This document shows, in pieces, positions 32,568 through 44,076 of a stretch of DNA of 64,000 bases. The stretch's first letter is position 1, and each line of letters opens with the position of its first letter. Below the pieces are notes generated by a model. That model was given only the letters and a program-made list of their open reading frames with translations. It was not told the DNA's origin and made no database searches. The translations under genes were made by a program, and so were the position numbers. Location of the stretch: the NCBI RefSeq assembly GCF_024323335.1, contig NC_066579.1, positions 253,077,575 through 253,141,574 of the forward strand, in the 5' to 3' direction. The DNA is from Lathyrus oleraceus. Lineage: Eukaryota; Streptophyta; Magnoliopsida; Fabales; Fabaceae.

Positions 32568-33540
32568 CAATCAAAGGAGTTTGTGGTTAATATCCCAGAG
32601 GATATTTCTGACAAAAATAGCAAGGATTTTTGCAAGGTGTTTATAAGAAGAAGATGCTACTTCCTCAGGTTAAGTTGTGAAGGTCCCCCTGTTATGAAGA
32701 ACTGGTCCCCCTGGTGGTTTGGCTGTTTTGGATGCTGGATATTGTGTTGGTTTTTCTGTTGAAATATTTGTAATTTGTGGCAGTCCTTACTGATGCCTTG
32801 ATGTAATATTTGGGCTCTTAATGAGTTCCATGGATTTCTAATTATCTCAGCTATTACAGTTGTGTATAATTATGGTTTGTATCTCCTAACATTTATGTTT
32901 TAACATTTTATATATTATAACATCTGTTGTGACATTCTCTTCTAGGTTGATTCACATTTATTTTGTCTAATTGGTCACCTTTGGTCTATTTTGACTAAAA
33001 AGGGGGGGAAGTGATTATGTGGAGAGTTGCAGTTAAATATGTAGATGTGGAGATTTGCAGTGTTGTTGTAGCTAGTTAGGCTAAATAGGTGAACAACTGT
33101 TGTTAGAGGAGAGGTTTGATGTTGAACAGAATGTTGTTCTGTTCTGTGATGTTGGAGGAGATGTCTCATGTTCTGTGCAGCTGATGTTGGAGGAGATGTC
33201 TGATGTGGGACAGAATGATGTCCTGTTTTGTGATGTTAAAGGAGATGTTAGAATGTGATTCTGAATGTTACAGATGTTGAAGGAAATGTCAGAAGGATAT
33301 TCTGATTGCTACAGGTGTTGTTATTACATGTCCTGTTATTGTTAAAGGAGATGTCTGTATTGAATAGACTTAGGGGGAGAAGAAGTACCCTTGTGCATTT
33401 GTGTATCTTACTAGTTTCTATTATAGCTAGTAATTCTGTTTGCTTTTGCTGCTGCTTAAACTGCTGTTATGCTGTTTAACTGCTGATGTGTTTTTCTTGT
33501 GAACAAAATGGACTGATATATGTTTTAGCCAAAATATGCC
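32568..33540 (+). other. Non-coding 3' region of element D
   Basis: No ORF of note. It holds an internal polypurine run 'aaaaagggggggaag' (32997-33011) after 'ttttgact', like the extra tract known from SIRE-type elements. Degenerate direct repeats built on 'gatgttggaggagatgtc' lie at about 33110-33370. Confidence 0.7.
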
Positions 33541-33550
33541 AAAGGGGGAG
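33541..33550 (+). promoter_or_regulatory. Polypurine tract of element D
   Basis: AAAGGGGGAG, two bases before the 3' LTR. The same motif (gccaaagggggagtt) precedes the LTR of element E. Confidence 0.88.
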
Positions 33551-33552
33551 TT

Positions 33553-34580
33553 TGTTGGTTCTAAGTGTTGGCAGCAATTTTGGTAAAACAAAGAGTGTTC
33601 ACAAGATGTTGCATGTGATGTCTTAACATAAGATATCTTGTACCTACTGGAGTTTAAAAATATAATTATACAGGATTGTTTCAGGATGTCATACACGATG
33701 TCATGACATCTGATATAATGTACCTGCTGGAAATTTTAAATGGAATTATGCATGATTGTTCCAGGATGTCAGACCTGATGTCATGACATATGTACACAGA
33801 ACATTCAGTGTGAATGTTATGTGTTATGTGATTGCGCTTTTAATGGCAATCTCTGTATGATTGAAGATCTGATTTATACATGCATTCAATCATTAATTAC
33901 AACCTGGTTTACTTATTTTCCAAGGAGATCTAACCAACTGTCATGAGAAGATTTGATTGGAAAATAGTTTTAGGGTTTCAAGATGTCCAAGCCCAGTTGA
34001 ATGCTTCTATAAATAGGACATGGAAAACCTGAATTGATACACAACCAATACAGAGCGAAATATTGAGAGAGAATAAGGGTTTGTGTCTTGTGTGGTCGCG
34101 TGACTTGTAAGCCATTCAATTCATCCATAGATGATTGAATTGGTCTGATTTGTGAGTTGTAATTTGTCACTCTAAGCTTTTAAGCATGAGTGTGTGTCTA
34201 CTTAATTGAAGCTGCTAAGTAAAATCAAGTGTGAGTGTCTTCTTTTCATAAGTAATTGTTGTTTATAATCACTAGTGTGATTGAGGGGGAGTGAGTGGGT
34301 ACTCATATCTAAGAGTTCTTAGGTAGAAATCACACGGGTAGAGATTAGGTGAAAAAGACTGTAACTTGTGGAGTGTACTGAGAGTCTTTGAACTGATTCT
34401 ATTTAGTGGATTTCCTTCCTGGCTTGGTAGCCCCCAAACGTAGGTTAGTTGCACCAAACTGGGTTAACAATTGCTTGTGTCTCTTGCATTACTATTCTTT
34501 ATCTTTATCCTGTTTGTTTTACTCAGATATTAGTGTCGTGACATTACCTTCGACATCTCATATCTGATACCGAAATTTCA
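33553..34580 (+). repeat. 3' LTR of element D (1028 bp)
   Basis: Starts TGTTGGTTCTA and ends ACCGAAATTTCA, followed by the duplicated target ATGCT. Confidence 0.93.
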
Positions 34581-34961
34581 ATGCTCACACTCACTGACCA
34601 AACAGATATCTCTATGAATTGCAACCAAAGATTGCTTGATATGGCGAACATCATAAACCTTATATTCTCCAGGACAACCATCTACCATGTTGACAAAAGA
34701 GTTACCATGAACGGGCAACGGATTGGATTTCACATTCGGCGCACGGTCCTCAAAGGACACCATCCCACTTTTCACAAGTTTCTGTTCCTCATACTTCAAT
34801 GGGTAACAGTTCTCAATATCATGGCCGGGAGCTCCTTGATGAAAGGCACAGCGGAGTTCAGGCTTATACCACCATTGGTGTGGCTCGGGAATTTGCGGTG
34901 GATTTCCTGGTTGATGTAGGTTCTTGAGAACCAAAGATGGGTAGAGTTCGGCGTATGACAT
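34581..34961 (-). pseudogene. gag C-terminal part of element C, cut by element D
   Basis: An open frame of 127 codons: YAELYPSLVLKNLHQPG, then the zinc-knuckle-like CAFHQGAPGHDIENC (C-x2-H-x5-H-x4-C), then the Gag-protease linker to SECEH. The reading frame stops exactly at the D insertion and resumes at 26754. In copies A and B the same region is continuous. The variant zinc knuckle, with His in place of the second Cys, is present in all three Ogre copies, so it is a family trait rather than a defect. Confidence 0.82.
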
Positions 34962-36350
34962 AGGAATAGGGTCAAAAGAGACCTTCTTCCTCTAGAACTT
35001 TTGTTGTTGATTATTGTTGTTGTTGCTGTTGTAGTTGGTTCTTTGTTGCGATTGTTGTTAACGTTGTTGTTGAATTGGCACTGATTGATTGTTGGAATTG
35101 TTTGAAAACACTGGAATTACTGATGAAACTTGATGCTGATATTGACGAGGTTGCAAACTCTTTCTGACACGAGGCCTCATCTGCCTCTATATAGACACTG
35201 CATTGGTTTCCCCTTCCTTTTTCTTGGCAAAACCGCTACCATATTTCCTACTGGACGACACCTCTTCCTTAGACAGACGTCCCTCACGGACTCCTTCCTC
35301 TAACCTCATCCCCATGTTTACCATTTTGGTAAAGTCACTGGGGGCACTGGCAATCATGCGTTCGTAATAAAACGAACTCAGGGTCTTTAGGAAAATCTTC
35401 GTCATCTCCTTCTCTCCTAATAGAGGACTAATCTGAGCGACAAACTCTCTTCACCTTTGGGCATACTCTTTAAATGTCTCCTTGTCCTTCTAAGACATAG
35501 ACCTCAGTTGGTCTCTATCAGGCGCCATGTCCATATTATACTTTTACTATTTCACAAAAGCTTCACCCAAATCGTTGAACGTGCGAACACTTGCACTGTC
35601 TAGCCCTACATACCATCTCAGAGCAGCACCAGTCAAATTGTCTTGAAAGTAGTGAATCAATAACTGATCATTATCAGTTTGAGTTGACATCTTTCGGGCG
35701 TACATAACAAGGTGTATAAGCGGGCAAGTATTTCCCTTATACTTTTCAAAGTCAGGGACTTTGAACTTCATCGAGATCTTCACATTTGGTACCAAGCAGA
35801 GTTCAGTAGCACTCTTACCAAACAGGTCCTTTCCTCTCAACGTCTTCAACTCCTTGTGTAACTCAAGGAATTGATCCTTCATTTCATCCATTTTCTCGTA
35901 AACATTTGGGCCCTCATACGGATCAGAATGGTAGATGGTGTCCTCAACACAAGGTAAGATATGAACAACTGGAGGTGACACAGACATGATCGGGCTAGAT
36001 GCCGGTATAGAAGCAAATGTGGGTGCAAACCCTTCAGGCATAAAGTTTGGTGGCATTCCCCACGGGAATCCAACAGGCATAGACGGGCCGGATTGAGTAG
36101 CAGCAGCAGGCATGGTTGAGGTAGCAACCTCGGAGATGACAGTCCTTTGAGGAGGAGGAGTTGCAGGAGTTGGTGAAGACTAATTCTGCACAGCAAGAAC
36201 AGACGCCATCCTAGCAGTCAGACGAGCAATCTCATCCTTCAGTTCTTTGCTCTCTTGTTCCAAATGCTCCATAATTCTGGGTTGATTGGCGCGAGTGTTG
36301 TATTGGTGAGTCAACTTGACTGAAGCACAGAATAATAACCGATAAGACAT
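34962..36350 (-). pseudogene. gag of element C (Ogre), broken
   Basis: Candidate start ATG 36350 directly after 'ttttcttccccag'. MEHLEQESKELKDEIARLT begins at 36272. An early TAG follows at ~36180, and the main piece 36113-35547 holds PVGFPWGMPPNFMPEGF, VEDTIYHSDPYEGPNVYEKM and LTGAALRWYVGLDSAS. Stops at ~35547 and ~35490 interrupt the core. The piece 35405-35187 holds MTKIFLKTLSSFYYERM and MRLEEGVREGRLSKEEV. A Q/N-rich region follows. The product would be the structural Gag; it is disabled by at least four changes. Confidence 0.82.
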
Positions 36351-36424
36351 CTGGGGAAGAAAACCTGTTATGCGAATGATGCATGAAATGCAATGTTTTT
36401 GTTATTTAATTTCAAGGAACATAC
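36351..36424 (-). other. Candidate 74-nt intron between ORF1 and gag (element C)
   Basis: Minus-strand GTATGT at 36424 to 'ggttttcttccccag' at 36351. The acceptor has a good pyrimidine tract. It is collinear with A and B. Confidence 0.42.
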
Positions 36425-36517
36425 TATTTTATTTGCAAATATATAATAACAATTTGATTGACCATAAAAAATATCTTTTATTCATTAAATTTGGAAGGAT
36501 TACACTGAGTACAATTT

Positions 36518-38013
36518 CAGAAACTAGTGTCAGATGATCTGGCTGCAGGAACGTACTTCCTTCGGATGCGTCGAATCTCGGTCTCAACAGATGTCTTCAT
36601 CTGAGCCTTCTCAAGGAAAACTGATCAACAATCTTCTTCCAAGCACCAAAAGGCTGAGGCATAATAGAGGATGATGGACCCTCTGGCTCTCTCTGCCTCT
36701 TCACTGCTCGGTCTTCAAGAAGTTCAATAAGCACTTCTTTATCCTTTGACTCAAGTTGCAACTCCTCATGCTTTTGGCTCAAAGCATGGAACCGTTCTTC
36801 CCACATATCTCTCTCTTGCTTCATCTTGGCAAGTGCGTCTTCCAACTCCTCTACATCTTGGTTAGGGAGAGTTGATGGCTCAGCCACAACCAAAGACATA
36901 GGTCTCTCACAAGCATACAACATCTTCATCTTTAAATCTCTCTTCTTCACCCAAGTAATGTAAGCTTCCAAAGCTACATAGTTGCACGGACCAAGCTCGG
37001 ATCTTCCTTTCCTATGCACATTATGCCAAGCATGTATCATCTTCTGCTTCAAACATTGGGGATCTTTACCCTCTTGATAGAAGAGTCTCTCTAACTGAGT
37101 GTTATTAGGCTTATCTCTCAAGGGGAACCCAAGTTGACGACGAGCGAAAGCAGGGTTGTAGTTAACTCTTCCTTGTGTAACAATGAGAGGAACATTATAG
37201 AATTCACCACAACTATCAATGATATCCAAGCCACTCAAGACATAATCATACCAAACAATATCATCATTAGTGAGGGACATAAGTCTTTAAGACCACCGTA
37301 GACATTGTTTGTTCTCCATAAAAGCATACGTCTGAGGCAAGTACGAAATAAACCACTTGTACAGAAGAGGAACACAGCACACAATAGTCCCACCACCTTT
37401 TGAATTTTCACAAATGCAAAGAAAAATACATGTCACCCAACAGAGTAGGCACAATATTTCTAATCAAGAAGATTCTAATGGCATTAACATCAACAAAACC
37501 ATCAATGTTAGGGAACAAAGTTAAACACTAGATGAGCAACACAAAGATAGCTTCAAAAGCGTCCATACCACTGGCTTGAGTAAAGATAGTAGCTTTTCCA
37601 ATGAGGCACTCAGAAGTCAACCCAAAAATACCTCCTTTCTTTACCCAATGAGCCTTAATCTCAGACTTCTTCAGATGAAGAGCTTCAGCTATGATATGAG
37701 ATAAGGGGATCTCCTCCAATCCACTAAAAGGCACCTTGTAAGAAACAAGTATTCCCAAGAAATGGGCATACTCCTCTAACGTAGCCACAAGTTGATAATT
37801 GGGAAAAGTGAAGCAACAGTAGAGAGGATCATAAAACTGAACCAACACACTCAAGAGTCCTTCAACCACATCATTAGATAACACAGACAAAAGCTTCCCA
37901 TGACATTTCTTGAAGTCCAAGGGATCTAATACAAAAGATGATAACTTCCTAAGCTCTTTCAAATCAGAACATATGAAACTGTACTTCTTAGTGTTCCTTC
38001 GTCCATAATCCAT
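36518..38013 (-). pseudogene. Ogre ORF1 of element C, broken
   Basis: Start ATG 38013 (MDYGRRNTKKYSFICSDLKE). First piece to 37528: VLDPLDFKKCHGKLLSVL, LVQFYDPLYCCFTFPNYQ, EALHLKKSEIKAHWVKKGG. A frameshifted stretch with stops follows (37288-37528). The second piece 37280-36597 holds YNPAFARRQLGFPLRDKPNN, WHNVHRKGRSELGPCNYV and the coiled coil (MKQERDMWEERFHALSQKHE). A frameshift at ~36620 spoils the tail. Three copies agree on a protein of about 480 residues with an N-terminal globular domain and a C-terminal coiled coil. Its function is not known. Confidence 0.75.
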
Positions 38014-38832
38014 GGTCTGAAAATATTTGCAAATAAAGCCTTAGTTCCTTGAAGTTATTTTTCGTGTGATGAATGTTATGATGCGCATGAATGCAACAAT
38101 CACAAATAAGGGATCACACACAAGGTAAACAAACAAAGGTCAAGGGATGAATCAAGTCATTGTCAAGATTAATCATCAATTTTGGTGGATTATGGTTTTC
38201 ACCTTATCGACACCCAAGTTCCATTGATATTGACAAGACTTGATTGGATCAACCAAGAATCAAAGGGTTTGTTGTGAGTCACAATCATGGAGTCGGGTTA
38301 AGAACCATCCCAAAGGAGTGTACTAAGGATAAAAATATGTAGATCATGTTCTAAAAAGTTCCTAGAGTCTTAATTCCATCTATCAGATATTATAGGTTAG
38401 GATGACTGACTCGTCAACCCATAATATTCTCAAGAGAAACTCGTCTGAGTGTAGTATCGCGTAACAACTGTTATCAAGTCTACACCTGAACAGTCTCCGC
38501 ACTACATCCTAAATAGGCCAAGTTGGGTTAAATGGTCTACTGTCCTCAGCTTCTCGGACCCCAAATCATAAAAAGTAATGCCTAACTCCAAAAGGGTCTC
38601 CACTGAGTAGATGGGTCTCAAGCCAACTTGTTAAGGACTACTCCACACAAGTCGAACATGACTATACCATCCTCATATCTTAATTTCACTCAAGTTCAGG
38701 TTAGAACTTATCTCACCACTCAGAGATCACCAGGCACAACAAGCAGATTATATCACACAAACAAATATACAAACATCAAACATACAATTATATACACATA
38801 TAAAAAAGTAGGCTAAACCCACTGACGACTAC
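38014..38832 (-). other. Leader of element C
   Basis: Non-coding and collinear with the leaders of A and B, with a small deletion near 38585 relative to B. Confidence 0.6.
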
Positions 38833-38850
38833 TCCGCAGCAGAGTCGCCA
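38833..38850 (-). promoter_or_regulatory. Primer binding site of element C
   Basis: Minus-strand TGGCGACTCTGCTGCGGA, nine bases inside the LTR end. Confidence 0.65.
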
Positions 38851-38859
38851 CTTAATTTC

Positions 38860-40485
38860 TGTAGCGGTAAATTCATGACCATTAAGCTATGGATAAACTT
38901 AACGTCAATAAAACCAGAGTCGCCACCATGTTTTTATTGTTTCCAAAGGAAAGGGGAAAAGTAAGAACAAAACCCGAAGATAAGAACTTTTCAAATCAAA
39001 ACTAATAAAATTCCAGAGATTACAGGTAAGGGGGTTGGTTACACAAAGGGAAGGTGTTAGCACCCAAAGTGTCTTAGGTACTCCTAGGGAGCCCTTTTTT
39101 ATGTGTGTATGTGTTTTTGGTATAAAAGATATTTGCAATAAATAGAGTGTGGGGATGAGGAAAGAATTCATTAATTATATTTTTGTGTTTGACAAGACCT
39201 TCGGACTTGTGCCTACGTACCAACATAAAAATGAGGGATCAAAACCTTATATTTCGTGGTATCAATTTCAAAATGAGTGGATTGCTTTTAATAAAAAATT
39301 AAGTTTAAAAGAGGCATAAAGGAGCCTAAAAGAGTTTGAATGAGTTTTAGTTCTTTTTGTCTTTTGAAATTTTAAGTCAATATGATTATATTTATTTACA
39401 AGTTTGATTAAGAAAAGAGTTTAAAAGTGCAATGGCATAAGGCCAAAGTTTCTAATTTAAAATAAGGTCAAAATTTGAAATCACAAAGAAATAAGGTTTT
39501 TAAAAAGGGGGAGAGATTTGAAATTTAAGAAGTGGGAGGAGATGAAGAGATTAATCCTAAGCATAAAATTAAAAGTTAAGAGTTGAAAATATCTGACCAA
39601 TGGGATGCAATCCAACAGACAAGAATGTCATATAGAAAACCCACTTTCCCTTTGGACTTTGAATAAAGCAATATCAACAAGAAAATAGCAATATGAAGAG
39701 CAAGTATCAGATGACATACTCCTTGATTAGCTCAGAATAAGGTATTAGACACAGGTTCGAAGTAACAGTTGCATCAAAACCATGTAACAGATGAATTCAT
39801 GAGGATCCCAATACTTGCATCAGATGAAAGCTCAAATCATAATAACTTGGTTTCAGAAATGTTGGCATTGGCCATGTCCTTTTGCATATGGAATGTTGCC
39901 TAATTATAAGCCCAAAAGCTCAGATCAAATCCAACAGTCCACACACACATTTTTTAGGGTTTTTGTTGTTTATTAAGTATTTTAAGGTCCTAACACCAAA
40001 AACACAAACAAAATACACAAACAAAAATATACAATCACAATATATGGATCAAGTGAGCAAAGTGAAAAGGACAACAATATAAACAAGTTAAATGATATGT
40101 AAATGACAAATGAAATGGTAAATGACTTAAATTTAAATTGCATAATATAAATGACTTGAAAATAAAATCAATAATAATAAAAGTTAGTCAAATGTTAGTT
40201 TATTAGATGTTAGTGATGTTTTGCTTTTCAATTGATTAAGTCATTCTTTGGAGAACACTCAACCCTCTATTCACAAGCATGGATCCTTGAACCAAGACAT
40301 CTTCCAAAGGAAGTAAAACGAGCCAATTTTCCATACAATACCATGAAAGGAGGGAGACTTACAATCTCACTTACTAGAATGTTATGCCTTTAGGGTCAAA
40401 ATTTAGCTTTAAGTCACAACTATCTGAGGCAGGGCAATAGAAATTTTGGTGTTAATGCATGTTAGAGATATGGTATAATGAACCT
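38860..40485 (-). repeat. 5' LTR of element C, 3' portion (left of element E)
   Basis: The LTR end CGCTACA is at 38860 (minus). It is collinear with A's LTR from 14356 to ~16060 and is interrupted at 40485 by element E. The duplicated GAACC is at 40481-40485. Confidence 0.85.
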
Positions 40486-41951
40486 GAAATTCTAGTTATC
40501 AGACTTTAGATGTCACTCGGGTTGTTATGACATCCAATTCTGCACAGACAGGAATTATGCAGAACTTAAAAGTAAGTGCAGTAAATAACACAAGTAATTG
40601 TTTACCCAGTTCAGTCCAACATGACCTACATCTGGGGGCTACCAAGCCAGGGAGGAAATCCACTATTAGTAGTATTAATTCAAAGCTAAACTCACCCGTT
40701 TACAACTCTTCACTTAATCCCTACCCAATGCAATTTCAATCTTACTCTAAGATCAGAGTTCCTACTCACTCCCCCTCAATCACCTCAGTGACCTTTAATC
40801 AATATTAAAGACAATTTTGAAGTCACACTTCAAACAACTCTTGATTGTGCTTAACAGCTTTAATCAAGATACACAGCACTCACGCTTAAAAGCTTTGAGC
40901 GACACAACACTTACAACTCAATGAACACCCTATGCCAAAGCAATCATCTACGTGATAATGGCTTGGCTTACAAGATATGTCTAATACAAGACTCACAAAA
41001 ATACAGCAGTGAAGTATGATGGACACACTAAATCTTCACGCCTCAAAATCCCCAGTTCTGAATGAAGGAACGACTTCCTTTTATATTGCAGTACTTGGGC
41101 CTTTGCACTTGTATTCTCCTGAATTTAAGGTCACGCGAGTTCCCCTAAATTCCACATCTAGGTTACTAACAAATAGGCTATTTGTTAGGTTCATTAAATG
41201 TAGCTTGGTTGTTGATTTCCTGGATTTTCTCTCAGCAGTTGAATCCCTGAAGAATAGCCTGAGAAAAAGCTGAAACAGAAAACTGAACAACCTACAATAT
41301 AGCATATGCTGTCAGGAATGAATGTCACGACATTCAGCTTGACATCAAGGATCATATGCTAAGTCTGTTTTTCCAGAAAACAGACTGTACAATTTTGATG
41401 ACCTGTATATGACCAAACTGACCATACTACAGTAACAGCTTACATTAATAAATGTCAAAGTATCCAATTTGACATTTACACATTTGGCCTTAAGTCAGTT
41501 CTGTTATCCTCTTGAAGAACAAACTAAGAAACATGCTGAAGTATAGCAGAACACCACTCTGTCTATTGTTCAGTATATGCTGTCAATGATGAATGTCATA
41601 ACATCCAGTTTGACATTCAGTCAGTAGGCCTTATGCCAGGTCTGGTATTTCCTTGATAACCAGACTGGAAATAAATACTAAGTTCTAACAGAACACCAGT
41701 TGTTCTATTCCTTAGTATCTGCTGACAGGGATGAATGTCACAACATCCAGTTTGACATTCAATAAATCCTGTATTAGCTAATCCTGCAGTAACTACTCAA
41801 GTGTGTCATGACATCAGTCAAGACATCAGAGTACAGTTAGATATTCTAACCTACAATGCAGTCACACATACACACCATGTCATGACATCAGTCAAGACAT
41901 TAGAATCCAGCTAGTGTTTTACCATCTAATGCAGCCAATTAAACACCTACA
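40486..41951 (-). repeat. Element E left (3') LTR, 1466 bp
   Basis: On minus it runs from TGTAGGTGTTTAATTGGC (41951) to ACTAGAATTTCA (40486). It differs from the middle LTR by about a dozen substitutions and one short indel ('gtgacc' versus 'gtgattactacc'). Confidence 0.92.
41077..41086 (-). promoter_or_regulatory. TATA-like box in element E left LTR
   Basis: Minus-strand ATATAAAAGG. The middle LTR has the same at 48056-48047. Confidence 0.5.
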
Positions 41952-41966
41952 AACTCCCCCTTTGGC
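41952..41966 (-). promoter_or_regulatory. Polypurine tract of element E
   Basis: Minus-strand GCCAAAGGGGGAGTT directly before the 3' LTR. A second copy lies at 48936-48922 before the middle LTR. Confidence 0.88.
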
Positions 41967-42681
41967 AAATTTTTGGCTAAAACACTTTGATCCCCATAAC
42001 AGAGTTCATAGCAGCGGAATCACTCATCTAGCAGGAAATAGACCTAGCTAATACACTCAAAGTGGCAGCACACTCACACACATGGAAGTTAAATAAGACT
42101 TCACATAACAGCACACATACAAAAGTTAAATAAAAACTTCTAATTGCAGCACACATACAGAGGTACAGAAGTTAAATAAAAACTTCAACACACATCAGCT
42201 GCAGGGGAGTGAAGTTTCGAATTTGTCATGAAAGTCTATTGTAACAGACCAATCTGTTGTCTGGGGTATCACCCTGTTACTCCCCTTTTTTGTCAAAAAT
42301 GTTGCCAAAGCCAACAACATAAACAGAAAAAAATGACAGAATTACAGACATGGTTTTACTTCACAGTTTCAACCAAGTTAGCACCCACTTGATCTTGCTT
42401 CACAACTTTGATCAAGTAATCACCCACTTTTGCTTTACTGTAGGTACAGCCATATCAGATGCCATGACTTTGTTTCTGACATCCAGAACCACTCCTGCAT
42501 GAACAACATCCTTGAATTCCTGCAGGTGCATAGGCCTTCTCACGTTAGGATGTCTCCTTACCCTCTTGTTGCCACACTTGTTGCAAGTGGCATAGCTATG
42601 ATCTGTTGACCAATCAGAGCATAGTTCCAATTGTTTAATAGGCAGAGATATTAAATTATACATCCCAACCATCAGTGGTTG
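41967..42681 (-). other. 3' region of element E between pol and PPT
   Basis: Mostly non-coding. On minus it contains an internal purine run 'gacaaaaaaggggagtaac' (~42280-42298), the counterpart of the one in D. An 86-codon ORF (42672-42412) with CNKCGNKRVRR is kept in both copies of this region (also 49642-49382). Since the copies are nearly identical recent duplicates, conservation says little about coding, and I do not call it a gene. Confidence 0.6.
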
Positions 42682-44076
42682 TTATAAGTTCTCAGAGAGA
42701 CATATTCCCAGTTTGCCTCTTAAGTTTTCAAACTGAGTAGCATCCAGAGCCTTTGTAAATATGTCAGCCAGTTGAAGTTCCGTGGCTACATGTTTCAAGG
42801 TGATCACCTTGTCTTCCACCAGATCTCTGATGAAGTGATGTCTAATGTCAATATGCTTGGTTCTGCTGTGTTGGATGGGATTCTTGGAAATATTGATGGC
42901 ACTGAGATTATCACAGAACAATGTCATGACATTTTGAGTGACATTGTACTCAGTGAGCATCTGTTTCATCCAAACTAGTTGGGAACAACTGCTTCCAGCA
43001 GCTATGTATTCAGCCTCTGCAGTGGACAGAGATACACAATTCTGCTTCTTGCTGAACCAAGATATGAGATTGTCTCCCAAGAAGAAACATCCTCCTGATG
43101 TGCTTTTTCTGTCATCAGCACTCCCAGCCCAGTCAGCATCACAGTACCCAGATAGGACAGGCTCAGACCCATGTGAGTACAACATCCCATAGTCACAAGT
43201 CCCATTGATGTACTTGAGAATCCTTTTGACTTGATTCAAGTGGCTCACTTTAGGCTCTGCTTGGTATCTAGCACACACTCCAACTGCATAAGAGATGCCA
43301 GGTCTACTTGCAGTTAGGTATAGTAGACTGCCTATCATGCTTCTATATAAGCATTGATCAACACTAGGCCCTCCATCATCCTTGGTTAACTTCAGATGAG
43401 TAGGAGCAGGAGTCCTCTTGTGCCTAGCATTATCCATACCAAACTTCTTAACTATGTTTTTGGCATACTTGCTTTGGGAGAGAAACATAGAGTCCTCCAT
43501 TTGGTTGACTTGCATTCCAAGAAAGTAGGTTAGTTCCCCAACCAGACTCATTTCAAACTCAGATTGCATTTGTTGAACAAAATGTGTTACCATTTGTTCT
43601 GACATACCACCAAAGACTATATCATCCACATAGATTTGAGCAATCATGATTTTGCCGTCTTCATCCTTCACAAACAAGGTTTTATCTATTCCACCTTTTC
43701 TGTATCCATTTGTGGTCAGAAATTCGGTCAACCTTTCATACCATGCTCTAGGTGCTTGCTTCAACCCATACAAGGCTTTCCTCAACTTGTATACATGCTT
43801 AGGCTGGTTAGGATCACAGAACCCTTTAGGTTGTTCCACATAGACTTCTTCATTCAAGTAGCCATTCAAGAATGCACTCTTCACATCCATTTGGAACAAT
43901 TTAAACTTCAGAATGCATGCTATACCTAACAGCAATCTGATGGACTCAAGCCTAGCCACAGGAGCAAACGTCTCATCAAAATCAACCCCTTCAACTTGAG
44001 TGTATCCTTGAGCTACTAGTCTTGCTTTATTCCTAGTAATTACTCCTTTCTCATCAGACTTGTTTTGTAGATCCAC
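42682..44076 (-). pseudogene. RT and RNase H of element E (SIRE-type)
   Basis: An uninterrupted 464 codons: [38 protein letters not shown], catalytic YVDDIVFGG (~43625), [20 protein letters not shown], then RNase H with [29 protein letters not shown] and [13 protein letters not shown], ending CLSENL-stop. All key residues are present. It is separated from the rest of pol only by a one-base frameshift near 44065 (TKWIYK on one side, the other side beginning [16 protein letters not shown]). The ATG at 44076 is not a natural start. This is the best preserved RT in the window. Confidence 0.9.

Larger units (their letters stand above)
26755..34580 (+). mobile_element. Element D: SIRE/Maximus-type Ty1/copia element, complete but dead
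   Basis: A complete structure of 7826 bp: 5' LTR, PBS, gag, protease, integrase, RT, RNase H, PPT and 3' LTR, both LTRs 1028 bp. Target-site duplication ATGCT at 26750-26754 and 34581-34585. It lies in element C in the opposite orientation. The order pro-IN-RT-RH is Ty1/copia. The RT/RNase H text (GGMSDQMVEHFVRQMQSEFE, ELTYFLGLQVKQMEDSIFLS) is that of the SIRE1/Maximus lineage. No envelope-like ORF follows pol. At least eight stops or frameshifts are present. Confidence 0.93.

Noticed and set aside
32568..33552. Envelope-like gene after pol of element D, as in some SIRE elements
   Set aside because: The interval is under 1 kb with no ORF of useful length and only repeats and polypurine runs.
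41016..41273. 85-codon ORF found three times (also 47986-48243 and 50349-50606)
   Set aside because: It lies entirely inside the LTR of element E, and the copies follow from LTR duplication.
42412..42672. 86-codon ORF with CNKC after pol of element E, also at 49382-49642, considered as an env-like remnant
   Set aside because: The two copies are recent duplicates, so identity is not evidence of selection. There is no signal peptide or membrane segment, and element D lacks it.
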